A model generated the notes under the pieces. It saw nothing but the letters and a program-made list of their open reading frames with translations, had not been told where the DNA came from and searched no databases. From assembly GCA_045596905.1 (NCBI GenBank), contig JAZODG010000015.1, forward strand, positions 1-26,057: a DNA stretch of 26,057 bases, written 5' to 3'. Made by a program: the position numbers and the translations under genes. The stretch is from RGIG1681 sp045596905 (GTDB lineage: Bacteria > Bacillota > Clostridia > Christensenellales > UBA1242). The number at the start of each line of letters is the position of its first letter. Position 1 is the stretch's first letter. This document shows, in pieces, positions 7,040 to 14,038 of this stretch.

Positions 7040-8307
7040 GACAATTTTTTAAAAAGCGAATAGGATTAATCATTTTGATTGTGATGATTTTGGCGTTTCC
7101 GTCAAGTCTTTCAACACAGGCAAGATTAAATATGAGAGCGATAGTCACAGGACTTGCAATAGACCGTGTCGACGGAAAGTATGAAGTGACTGCGCAGATA
7201 GTAAAAACTTCGCCAAGCACGGAGTCTGGTGGTGAAAAAGCCACCGTCAACTTTGTTTCAGACACAGCCGAAACAATCATTGGGGCAATATCTAAACTAT
7301 CGTACAAAACCGGCAAAACAGCTGGGTTTTCGCATACAAATTTTGTTATCTTGGGCAAAGAAGTCTGCGCTGAAGATTTAACTCAAACCTTAGATTATTT
7401 TATGAGAGATAGCATCACAAACGATAGCATGCTTTTGCTTATTGCAGAGGATAAAGCCAGTGATGAAATCAAAAAAACCAAAGATGTTGAACTTTCTATT
7501 GCCATTGGACTTCAAAAGGTTTTTATGTATAGAGAAAAGGAAGGTGACGGGGTTATGACATCACTCTTGGCTTTCATGAGAGATTCAAAAAATGCATCAA
7601 GAACCAGTGTTGCTAGCATGTTAATGTTAAAATCAAACGAAGAGAACTCAGAAGACAACCCACTTGGCAGTGGTTCTTCGGGTTCGCAAAAATCATCGTC
7701 AGGGGGTTCAGGTTCTTCTGGTGGAGAATCAGGAACCGAAGACGGTGGCGAACAAGGTGGTGGGGCAAAATATCAGTATTTTGAAGCGCAAACTTCAATT
7801 GGTTGCTTTGTTGATGGTAGGTTTGTTGGAGCTCTTGAAAAAGATGAAGTTTTGGGGTATATGCTAGCAAATAACAAAGCTACAATTGATGACATTTTTG
7901 TTGATAATATAAAAGAGCAGACGCTTTCAGATGCCAAGGTTGGTGTGAAGATAAAACACAAAACAAATAGAATTAAATTAAGGTTTGAAGGCAATACTCC
8001 AAGGCTTGACCTTAAAGTTAAAATTAACCATGCATCAATTTATGAAATTGAGAGTTCGGTGTTGGTTGGACGTCCAATGGATAGTCAGTTTGAAGCCATA
8101 AAACAAGCAATAACTGAAAAAATTTCTGACACAATTACCAAGTGTTTTGACAAATCAAAAGAGTTTAAAGCTGACATTTGGTCTGCGTATGAAATGGGAA
8201 TAAAATATCATTATGACCGTGTTATGGAAAACTATCCAACGATGGAAAGTTTTTTGTCAGAGTTAAAACTTAATGTTGAAGTTGAGATTGATAGGCTTGA
8301 ATATTAA
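7036..8307 (+). CDS. Ger(x)C-family germination protein lacking a lipobox cysteine
   Basis: This 423-residue protein has the GerC fold pattern: an opening domain with IVTGLAIDRVDGKYEVTAQI (34-53), a middle domain with GCFVDGRFVGALEKDEVLGY (about 251-270), and a C-terminal domain ending in ELKLNVEVEIDRLEY. Known GerC proteins are lipoproteins, with an L-x-x-C box just before the first domain. Here the signal-like segment (9-29) runs into PSSLSTQARLNMRA with no cysteine; the first cysteine is about residue 112. The protein may stay anchored by its N-terminal helix, or be cleaved after TQA and released. A Ser/Gly-rich linker (about 205-240) separates the first two domains and is longer than usual. 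The start overlaps the B gene. Confidence 0.88.
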   Translation: MRQFFKKRIGLIILIVMILAFPSSLSTQARLNMRAIVTGLAIDRVDGKYEVTAQIVKTSPSTESGGEKATVNFVSDTAETIIGAISKLSYKTGKTAGFSHTNFVILGKEVCAEDLTQTLDYFMRDSITNDSMLLLIAEDKASDEIKKTKDVELSIAIGLQKVFMYREKEGDGVMTSLLAFMRDSKNASRTSVASMLMLKSNEENSEDNPLGSGSSGSQKSSSGGSGSSGGESGTEDGGEQGGGAKYQYFEAQTSIGCFVDGRFVGALEKDEVLGYMLANNKATIDDIFVDNIKEQTLSDAKVGVKIKHKTNRIKLRFEGNTPRLDLKVKINHASIYEIESSVLVGRPMDSQFEAIKQAITEKISDTITKCFDKSKEFKADIWSAYEMGIKYHYDRVMENYPTMESFLSELKLNVEVEIDRLEY

Positions 8308-8315
8308 ATAGGGTC

Positions 8316-8343
8316 TTGAAAAATTTTTCATATGTGTTATAAT
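8316..8343 (+). promoter_or_regulatory. Sigma-A promoter of the 8370 gene
   Basis: TTGAAA (8316-8321), a 16-base spacer and TATAAT (8338-8343) preceded by TGt. The predicted leader is about 20 nt and contains AAAGGAG (8354-8360). Confidence 0.7.
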
Positions 8344-8369
8344 AACTAGGCTTAAAGGAGAAATAACAC

Positions 8370-9332
8370 ATGGGATTGTTTGATAGATTTAAGAAAAAGA
8401 AAGTTGAAAGAGTTTTTGACGGCGAAAACGCAGAGACTGTTTATGAAGATGTAAAAAAGGGAATGACCGAAGAAGATGCATTTGTTATTTTGAGTGAAGA
8501 ATCAAAAAACTTGTTTCCTGAAACAGGTATTTGGTATAGCTCATGCTTCAAAAGACCAAGTGAGATTTCAAAAATGTATTTGCCATGTCATTTGAGAGAC
8601 TCTTCATGGCTTGCAAAATATTTTCAAAAAGTTCTCACCGACAAGCAAATTTATGTTCCATCAAGATTTGTGAAGGCATTTGTTGAAAAGTCACCAGAAT
8701 TTAATGAAGCAAGACACAACTATGAGCTTGAAATTGTTAAGTGGCAAATCAACTGGATGAGAAATGGTGGCGAACACTGGCTTATTCCACAGGGTTTTGA
8801 TGATTTTTCACTTCTTTTTAGTCCGGATGTTGATGTTATGTTCAGGGGTGGGGTTGTTAAGACTTTAACTGCTATTGGCATGGACAGAGAAGTTATTGAA
8901 GAAGGCATTGAGAAAAATGCAGACCTTTGGAGACGCAGATATATGATGCTTGGTTTTGAACATGAATATGAACCAGTGGTTTATATGAAGGGTTCTCCAG
9001 AACCAGCAAGTGAAGAGTTTAAAGAAAACTGGCTTTGCTTGAGAGAATATAATTATTACAAGAAGCACAAAGACTCAATTGATAAATATGGTGAACAAAC
9101 ACCATATATGATGATTGATTCAGTTCAAGCTCAAGAACTTGCAAAGGTTGTTGAAGCACAAGGCAGAGAAAGAGCAGCATATGTTGTTTCATGGAGCGAA
9201 AATACACCATATAAAACATATTCTCTAAGAGAAATTGGAATCACTCCAGAAGTTGAAGGCGAAAATAGAACTTGCGCAACATGCAAAAGATATTCGCCAA
9301 AAAATAATGTTCATGAACAAAAAGGTGAATAA
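8370..9332 (+). CDS. Conserved-looking cytosolic protein of unknown function
   Basis: I do not recognise this 320-residue protein. It starts with a basic amphipathic stretch (MGLFDRFKKKK), which often touches membranes, and has no membrane segment or signal peptide. The body is rich in aromatic and acidic residues, with repeated Trp (for example WQINWMRNGGEHW at 126-138). The C-terminal 25 residues hold a CATC motif (302-305), which could form half of a metal site or a redox pair. ATG with AAAGGAG nine bases upstream gives a firm start. It is monocistronic: its own promoter lies upstream, and it converges on the P-type ATPase gene with a shared terminator. Confidence 0.75.
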   Translation: MGLFDRFKKKKVERVFDGENAETVYEDVKKGMTEEDAFVILSEESKNLFPETGIWYSSCFKRPSEISKMYLPCHLRDSSWLAKYFQKVLTDKQIYVPSRFVKAFVEKSPEFNEARHNYELEIVKWQINWMRNGGEHWLIPQGFDDFSLLFSPDVDVMFRGGVVKTLTAIGMDREVIEEGIEKNADLWRRRYMMLGFEHEYEPVVYMKGSPEPASEEFKENWLCLREYNYYKKHKDSIDKYGEQTPYMMIDSVQAQELAKVVEAQGRERAAYVVSWSENTPYKTYSLREIGITPEVEGENRTCATCKRYSPKNNVHEQKGE

Positions 9333-9344
9333 TATTTTGACATA

Positions 9345-9375
9345 AAAAAAGAGACGAAGTTTTCGTCTCTTTTTG
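9345..9375. terminator. Bidirectional terminator between convergent genes
   Basis: AAAAGAGACGAA (9347-9358) pairs with TTCGTCTCTTTT (9362-9373) around GTT. T runs occur on the 3' side in both directions, so it can end both the 8370 gene and the minus-strand ATPase gene. Confidence 0.88.
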
Positions 9376-9377
9376 TT

Positions 9378-12059
9378 TTATAGTTTAATGATATCCATCA
9401 CCTTATAAAGCACAGCAATGATTGTTGGTGAAACAAGTGCAAGAACGATTACGAATAAAACATCTGCAAGTGCAAGTGAACCAATTGTCATAATATCAAA
9501 GAATGCAGGCCATGCAAAGATGCATAAGCAGCAGATTGTTAACATTAACACAAACAAGGTTGTTGTGATGCCTTTGAATGGTTTGCAAAGTCTATAAAGC
9601 ATTGCAAGACCTGTGAATGTTAAGATGAGTGTTGACATTGTTGAGATTGTTGCGATAATGTTGTCACCAGAAAGTGTTCCATAAACAATATAGTTATAAA
9701 TATAAACAGCACTAACGTTGATAACAAGTGCAATTGCACCAGGGAGTGCATTTTTGATAAGGTTGTAAATAAACTTACCACTTATTGGTTTATTGTTCGG
9801 CAGGAACGCCAGTATGAATGAAGGAATACCAATAACGAACCATTCGAACATTAACATTCTTGGGGTTGTGAATGGATAAGCAACACCAAGGAAGATTACT
9901 AAGATAGAAAAGATGATTGAGAACAGCGTTTTCATAAAGAACAATGATGATGCTTTTTGAACGTTGTTGATAACTTTTCTTCCTTCCAAAACTGTGTCAG
10001 GCATGCTTGAGAAATCTGAGTTCATCAATACCATGTGGCTCACACTTCTAACGGCTTCGTTTCCACTTGCCATTGCGATTGAGCAGTCAGCTTCTTTCAA
10101 AGCTAAAATATCGTTTACGCCGTCACCGGTCATGGCAACAGTGTTTCCGTCATTTTTGATTGTTTTAATAAGAAGTGCTTTTTGTTCTGGTGTAACTCTG
10201 CCAAATACTGTGTATTTGTTTGCAGCTGCGATAACTTGTTTTTCATTAAGTCCGTCAAGGCTAATGAATGCATCAGTTCCTTCAACACCAACTCTCTTTG
10301 CGATTTCACTAACAGTGAGTGGGTTGTCACCAGAAATGATTTTAACTTTAACGCCGTTATCTTTAAACCAAGCAATGGTTTTTGCGGCTTCTTCTCTAAT
10401 GTGGTCTTCAAGAATAATGAGTGCAAGTGGCTCTCTTTGTTCTGGAAGAGTGTCTTTTGAGATTGACTTGTTTGAATGTGCTAAAAGAAGTGTTCTGTAA
10501 CCGTCTTTTGCATATTGTTCAATCATCGATTTAAGTTTTGTGTCGGTCATGTTTGGAATAACAAATTCAGGAGCACCCATCATATATGTTCCATATGTGT
10601 CAAACGTTACAGCTGAAAGCTTTCTGCTTGATGAGAATGGAATAGTGATGACTGGTGTCATTTCTTTGTTATAGCCAAAGTAGTTGATAAGGGCTTGGCT
10701 TGTTTGGTTATTGTCGCCAAGTGCTGAAAGCATTGAACCCATGATTCTTTTGATTGTTTGGTCAGATGATGCAACTTGAACACAGTTGAACACCTTCATG
10801 GTTCCATCGGTGATGGTTCCAGTTTTGTCAAGACAAAGCACATTTACACGTGCTAGCATTTCAACGCAGTAAAGGTCTTGAACAAGTGCTTTTTTACGTG
10901 CAAGCTTAATAACTGAAACAGTAAGTGAAACAGAGCAGAGCAAGAACATACCTGCAGGAATCATACCAATGGTTGAACCTGCCGTGGTTGTTATCGCATC
11001 AATTATGTCTGAGCCCGGCTGTTTTAAACTAACAAGGAACATAAGTGCAGTGATTGGCAAGATGATTACGCCAATAACTTTAATGATAACACGAAGTGAT
11101 TTGAAAAGCTCTGATTTTGGCTTGCGATATTTTTTTGCAGAAAGAGCAAGTTGTTGAAGATAACAGTTTGCACCGACTTTTTCAACTCTTGCGTGGCAGT
11201 GACCTGAAATAACAAAGCTTCCTGCTAAGAGTGTGTCACCAACTTTTTTCTTAATTGGAAGACTTTCACCAGTAAGCACACTTTCGTTAACTTCAATATT
11301 GCCTTCAACCACAACGCAGTCAGCGACAATTTGCTTTCCGGTTGATAACATTATGATATCGTCAATAACAACATCTTCTGAAGCGATGTTTGATTCAACT
11401 GAATCTCTCACAACTTTAACAACAGGAGCCGTTAACAGTGATAGTTTTTCAATTGTCATTTTTGCTTTAATTTCTTGAATAATACCGATTATGATGTTAA
11501 CCAAGATTGTTGCCATAAACAAAAGGTTGTTCCATTTCTGTTTATAAACTATGTTAACAACAACAAGTGCTGCAGCAACAATAAAACAAAGAATGTTGAA
11601 GAACGTGAAAACGTTTTCAAAAATAATGCTTTTGATTGTTTTGTTATTTGTGTTTGGTGTTATGTTGACTTGACCTTTCATGATTCTTTCTTGAACTTGG
11701 TCGTTTGTCAAACCGGTTTGATAATCGGTTTTAACACGCTTAACTCTTTTTTGAACAATTGGTTCGGTTTTCTTTTTTCTTGTACCAAACATTTGTTTGA
11801 GAATTTCTTTAAGTGAAGGGTCGTCCGAATCAGAAGGTTCTGCGTCAGGTTTTTTCTTCTTTTTGTCTTTTTTAGCTTTAAGCTGTTTTTTCTCTTTCTT
11901 AGAAACTTTCTTTGCAGATGCCTTATCTTCAACAACCACGGTTGTTTCTGTAGGAGTTTCAGACACAGCAGGTTCTGTCTCTGCTACAAGAGCTTCAACA
12001 ACGTCTGCAATATTTTGTGATTCACTTTTTTGTTTCTTTAGATCTTTCTTCTTTGACAT
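9378..12059 (-). CDS. P-type cation-transporting ATPase with Lys-rich N-terminal extension
   Basis: This 893-residue pump has all core P-type motifs: actuator VLTGES (261-266), the phosphorylation site DKTGTIT (D411), nucleotide-binding GAPE (495-498), SGDNP (576-580) and the hinge TGDGVND (644-650). The fourth membrane helix reads IGMIPAGMF, in place of the PEGL of calcium and magnesium pumps or the CPC of heavy-metal pumps. Together with LVQDLYCVEMLARVNVLCLDKTGT, it resembles the poorly characterised Firmicutes Exp7-like group; the transported ion is not predictable from this. About ten helices are visible, with a large C-terminal block. The first 110 residues are highly charged, with Lys runs, and are probably a disordered cytosolic tail. 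GAGGG precedes the ATG, and a consensus promoter lies at 12090-12117. Confidence 0.9.
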   Translation of the reverse strand: MSKKKDLKKQKSESQNIADVVEALVAETEPAVSETPTETTVVVEDKASAKKVSKKEKKQLKAKKDKKKKKPDAEPSDSDDPSLKEILKQMFGTRKKKTEPIVQKRVKRVKTDYQTGLTNDQVQERIMKGQVNITPNTNNKTIKSIIFENVFTFFNILCFIVAAALVVVNIVYKQKWNNLLFMATILVNIIIGIIQEIKAKMTIEKLSLLTAPVVKVVRDSVESNIASEDVVIDDIIMLSTGKQIVADCVVVEGNIEVNESVLTGESLPIKKKVGDTLLAGSFVISGHCHARVEKVGANCYLQQLALSAKKYRKPKSELFKSLRVIIKVIGVIILPITALMFLVSLKQPGSDIIDAITTTAGSTIGMIPAGMFLLCSVSLTVSVIKLARKKALVQDLYCVEMLARVNVLCLDKTGTITDGTMKVFNCVQVASSDQTIKRIMGSMLSALGDNNQTSQALINYFGYNKEMTPVITIPFSSSRKLSAVTFDTYGTYMMGAPEFVIPNMTDTKLKSMIEQYAKDGYRTLLLAHSNKSISKDTLPEQREPLALIILEDHIREEAAKTIAWFKDNGVKVKIISGDNPLTVSEIAKRVGVEGTDAFISLDGLNEKQVIAAANKYTVFGRVTPEQKALLIKTIKNDGNTVAMTGDGVNDILALKEADCSIAMASGNEAVRSVSHMVLMNSDFSSMPDTVLEGRKVINNVQKASSLFFMKTLFSIIFSILVIFLGVAYPFTTPRMLMFEWFVIGIPSFILAFLPNNKPISGKFIYNLIKNALPGAIALVINVSAVYIYNYIVYGTLSGDNIIATISTMSTLILTFTGLAMLYRLCKPFKGITTTLFVLMLTICCLCIFAWPAFFDIMTIGSLALADVLFVIVLALVSPTIIAVLYKVMDIIKL

Positions 12060-12089
12060 AATACCCTCACAAGTATTTTCTATAATATA

Positions 12090-12117
12090 ATTATAAGAAT
12101 TTAAAATGAATTGTCAA
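12090..12117 (-). promoter_or_regulatory. Sigma-A promoter of the P-type ATPase gene
   Basis: Read on the minus strand: TTGACA (12117-12112), 16-base spacer, TATAAT (12095-12090). The leader is about 25 nt, with GTGAGGG at 12070-12064. The gene is divergent from rpsF. The rest of the 12118-12234 stretch is AT-rich and shows nothing else. Confidence 0.8.
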
Positions 12118-12234
12118 ACCACTTAATATAAAATATATAATATATTTAATACTATTATAACATTTTATTTTTTTATTCAAAAGAAAAAAATGAGACAATA
12201 ATATCACCATGTATATCAAACTTATAAAAAGCAC

Positions 12235-12263
12235 TTGCAAAACAAAAAATGTTGTGTTATAAT
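12235..12263 (+). promoter_or_regulatory. Sigma-A promoter of the rpsF-ssb-rpsR operon
   Basis: TTGCAA (12235-12240), 17-base spacer and TATAAT (12258-12263) with an extended TG element. Transcription from about 12270 rules out the in-frame ATG at 12249 as the rpsF start. Confidence 0.8.
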
Positions 12264-12277
12264 TCGATTACAATTCC

Positions 12278-12304
12278 TTGTTTTTGTCATGCACAAAAAC
12301 CGAA
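12278..12304 (+). promoter_or_regulatory. Candidate S6:S18 ribosomal protein leader
   Basis: GTTTTTGT (12280-12287) pairs perfectly with ACAAAAAC (12293-12300) around a 5-base loop. The flanking TT (12278-12279) can pair with AA (12303-12304), leaving a one-sided CG bulge that, with the adjoining C, reads CCG. This resembles the known autoregulatory element bound by the S6:S18 complex upstream of rpsF in many bacteria. It sits 9 bases before the AAAGGAGG ribosome binding site, a position suited to translational repression. Confidence 0.55.
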
Positions 12305-12329
12305 TGAGTCCAAAAGGAGGCAAGAAATA

Positions 12330-12611
12330 ATGAGAAATTACGAAATCTTATATATTATCGACGCTAGTATTTCAGACGAAGAAAAAGAAAAAGTGATTTT
12401 GAATGTTAAGGACCTTGTTGAAAAAGCTGGTGGAAAATCAGAAGAACCAGAAAAATGGGGCGTTCGCAAATATGCTTACCCTGTTAACTACAAGAGCGAA
12501 GGCTTCTATGTTTTAATGAACTTTGAAGCAGAAGACAGCGCTATTGTTGGTATCACAAACAAACTTAACATCAACAAAAACATTGTTAGACACATGATTG
12601 TCGCAAAATAG
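12330..12611 (+). CDS. rpsF: Small ribosomal subunit protein bS6
   Basis: The 93-residue product is a full-length bS6, which binds the central domain of 16S rRNA as a heterodimer with bS18. It shows the typical opening MRNYEILYIIDASISDEE, the central WGVRKYAYPVNYKSEGFYVLMNF and a C-terminal VRHMIVAK. The start is the ATG eight to ten bases after AAAGGAGG (12313-12320). An upstream in-frame ATG at 12249 would add 27 residues foreign to the family and lies before the predicted transcription start. It is the first gene of the classic rpsF-ssb-rpsR operon, so bS6 and its partner bS18 are co-produced. Confidence 0.97.
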   Translation: MRNYEILYIIDASISDEEKEKVILNVKDLVEKAGGKSEEPEKWGVRKYAYPVNYKSEGFYVLMNFEAEDSAIVGITNKLNINKNIVRHMIVAK

Positions 12612-12638
12612 TTAGAGATTAACTTTAGGAGAAAATTT

Positions 12639-13070
12639 ATGAATAAAGTAATTTTAATTGGCAACTTAACAAGAGATCCTGAACTTATCACAACAAACAA
12701 CGGAATCTCTCTTTGCAGATTCAGCTTGGCTGTTCAAAGAAGATTTGCTAGTCAAGATGGCGAAAGAGAAGCAGATTTCATCAATATTGTTGTTTGGCGT
12801 GCACAAGCAGACAACTGCTACAAATATTTGAAAAAAGGTAGCAAGTGTGGTGTTGTGGGTTCGCTTCAAACAAGAAGCTATGATGCAACTGACGGCACAA
12901 AGAGATATTCAACTGAAGTTGTTGCTGAAGAAGTTGAATTCTTATCAACAAAGGGTTCTTCATCTGGTGATGAATTGGCTCAAGATGAACCAGCAGGTTC
13001 AAAGAGTTCAGGCAAGAATGATGTTGTTAATAAATTTGAACCAATCGACGACGACAATTTACCATTTTAA
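12639..13070 (+). CDS. ssb: Single-stranded DNA-binding protein SSB
   Basis: The 143-residue protein has an N-terminal OB fold (residues 1-105: MNKVILIGNLTRDPEL, then DFINIVVWRAQADNCYKYLKKGS), a disordered Ser/Gly/Asp-rich linker, and the acidic-hydrophobic tip DDDNLPF, which recruits replication and repair partners. SSB coats single-stranded DNA at the fork. The linker is short, so the protein is smaller than the roughly 170-residue Bacillus SsbA. A TTAGGAG ribosome binding site lies just before the ATG. Its place between rpsF and rpsR is the usual one in Firmicutes. Confidence 0.97.
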   Translation: MNKVILIGNLTRDPELITTNNGISLCRFSLAVQRRFASQDGEREADFINIVVWRAQADNCYKYLKKGSKCGVVGSLQTRSYDATDGTKRYSTEVVAEEVEFLSTKGSSSGDELAQDEPAGSKSSGKNDVVNKFEPIDDDNLPF

Positions 13071-13083
13071 AAGGAGATAAATT

Positions 13084-13356
13084 ATGGAAAGAAAATTCAA
13101 GAAAGAAAATTCTTCTTATGATGATAAAAATCCTAACAAATTCCGTAAAGAATCAAAGAAAATCTGTGCTTTCTGCGCTGAAAAGAACGAAACAATCGAT
13201 TATAAGAACGTTGCAAAGCTTAGAAAATATATGACAGAAAAGGGTAAAATCATTCCTAGAAGAACAACAGGCGTTTGTGCAAAACACCAAAGAGAACTTG
13301 CTAACGCTATTAAGAGAGCTAGAGTTATGGCTCTTCTTCCTTACAGAACACTGTAA
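13084..13356 (+). CDS. rpsR: Small ribosomal subunit protein bS18, zinc-binding type
   Basis: The 90-residue bS18 contains the core IDYKNVAKLRKYMTEKGKIIPRRTTGVCAKHQR and the C-terminal RARVMALLPYRT. Cysteines at 28, 31 and 65 plus H68 make a C-x2-C...C-x2-H zinc site, so this is the C+ (zinc-dependent) paralogue type. Some zinc-starved bacteria replace it with a cysteine-free copy, and none is seen here. The N-terminus is Lys-rich and slightly extended. AAAAGGAG overlaps the end of ssb, which favours coupled expression. Confidence 0.97.
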   Translation: MERKFKKENSSYDDKNPNKFRKESKKICAFCAEKNETIDYKNVAKLRKYMTEKGKIIPRRTTGVCAKHQRELANAIKRARVMALLPYRTL

Positions 13357-13365
13357 TTAAAAAAC

Positions 13366-13388
13366 AAGAGCCGACAGGCTCTTTTTTT
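13366..13388 (+). terminator. Terminator of the rpsF-ssb-rpsR operon
   Basis: AAGAGCC (13366-13372) pairs with GGCTCTT (13377-13383) around GACA, followed by a T run. It ends the r-protein operon before the next promoter. Confidence 0.9.
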
Positions 13389-13448
13389 GTTGCATAAAAA
13401 TGACAAAGATTGTATGATAAAAATATGATTTTTTCATAAAATTGCATA

Positions 13449-13477
13449 TTGACACTGAAGGTTTTGGCTGTTATACT
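13449..13477 (+). promoter_or_regulatory. Consensus sigma-A promoter of the 13496 gene
   Basis: Perfect TTGACA (13449-13454), 17-base spacer, TATACT (13472-13477). The start site near 13484 falls at the AGAGG ribosome binding site (13483-13487), so the leader is about 12 nt. This sets the gene start at 13496 and excludes an ATG at 13442. Confidence 0.8.
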
Positions 13478-13495
13478 AAAGCAGAGGTAATTATT

Positions 13496-13999
13496 ATGAA
13501 AAAAGAAATTGAAAGCAAAGTATCAGAATTTATTAGAAGAGAATCAAATTTAATCGTTGCATTAAACAAAAAGACAACAGACTCAAAGTCAAGAGCAGAT
13601 CTTTTAAAGCTTCGTCATGAAATCATGACATGGCTCAACGAACTTGGTGGAAGAAAAACAATCACAAGAACAGAAGACGGCGCAGCACTTGATCAACTTG
13701 TTCATAACGCAGCATCTGACATGTCTCACACAGCAAAAATCAATGCTCAACTTGTTGAATTTATTGAACAATCAATAAAAACAAGAGAAGACTGGAGTGA
13801 TTATGACAGAGTTGTTGAAGACTATGGTCAACTTGAAGCACTTGCTCAAATGAGAGCAAACAAATCTGTTAAGGCACTTGAAAAATTTAACAAAAAGCTT
13901 AACGGAAAGAGTTTTTTGAATGTTCTTATGTGCAAGTTCAAAAAGTCAAAAGCTCAAGAAAGCGAAAGATCAGCAGAGTCAGTTGAAATTGAAAAATAA
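13496..13999 (+). CDS. Unrecognised helical protein between rpsR and dnaB
   Basis: The 167-residue product is not a family I recognise. It is predicted mostly helical, with charged heptad-like stretches, a clear turn at NELGGRKT (about 48-55) and a basic C-terminal region (about 132-150, containing KKLNGKSFLNVLMCKFKK), then an acidic tail. No membrane segment or signal peptide is visible. The start is set by AGAGG and by the consensus promoter just upstream. It lies where rplI and gdpP are often found in Firmicutes, directly before dnaB (39-base gap, no terminator), so it is probably co-transcribed with the helicase. A replication-related role is only positional inference. Confidence 0.65.
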   Translation: MKKEIESKVSEFIRRESNLIVALNKKTTDSKSRADLLKLRHEIMTWLNELGGRKTITRTEDGAALDQLVHNAASDMSHTAKINAQLVEFIEQSIKTREDWSDYDRVVEDYGQLEALAQMRANKSVKALEKFNKKLNGKSFLNVLMCKFKKSKAQESERSAESVEIEK

Positions 14000-14038
14000 T
14001 TTTAACCAATAAATGTGTTGGCTATTATAGGAGAGAGT

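Noticed and set aside
9964..10500. A 178-codon plus-strand ORF inside the P-type ATPase gene.
   Set aside because: It is the antisense shadow of a strongly conserved coding region; it has no ribosome binding site or family-like sequence.
12249..12329. Upstream ATG extending bS6 by 27 residues.
   Set aside because: It overlaps the -10 of the operon promoter, and the added residues are foreign to bS6; AAAGGAGG precedes the ATG at 12330.
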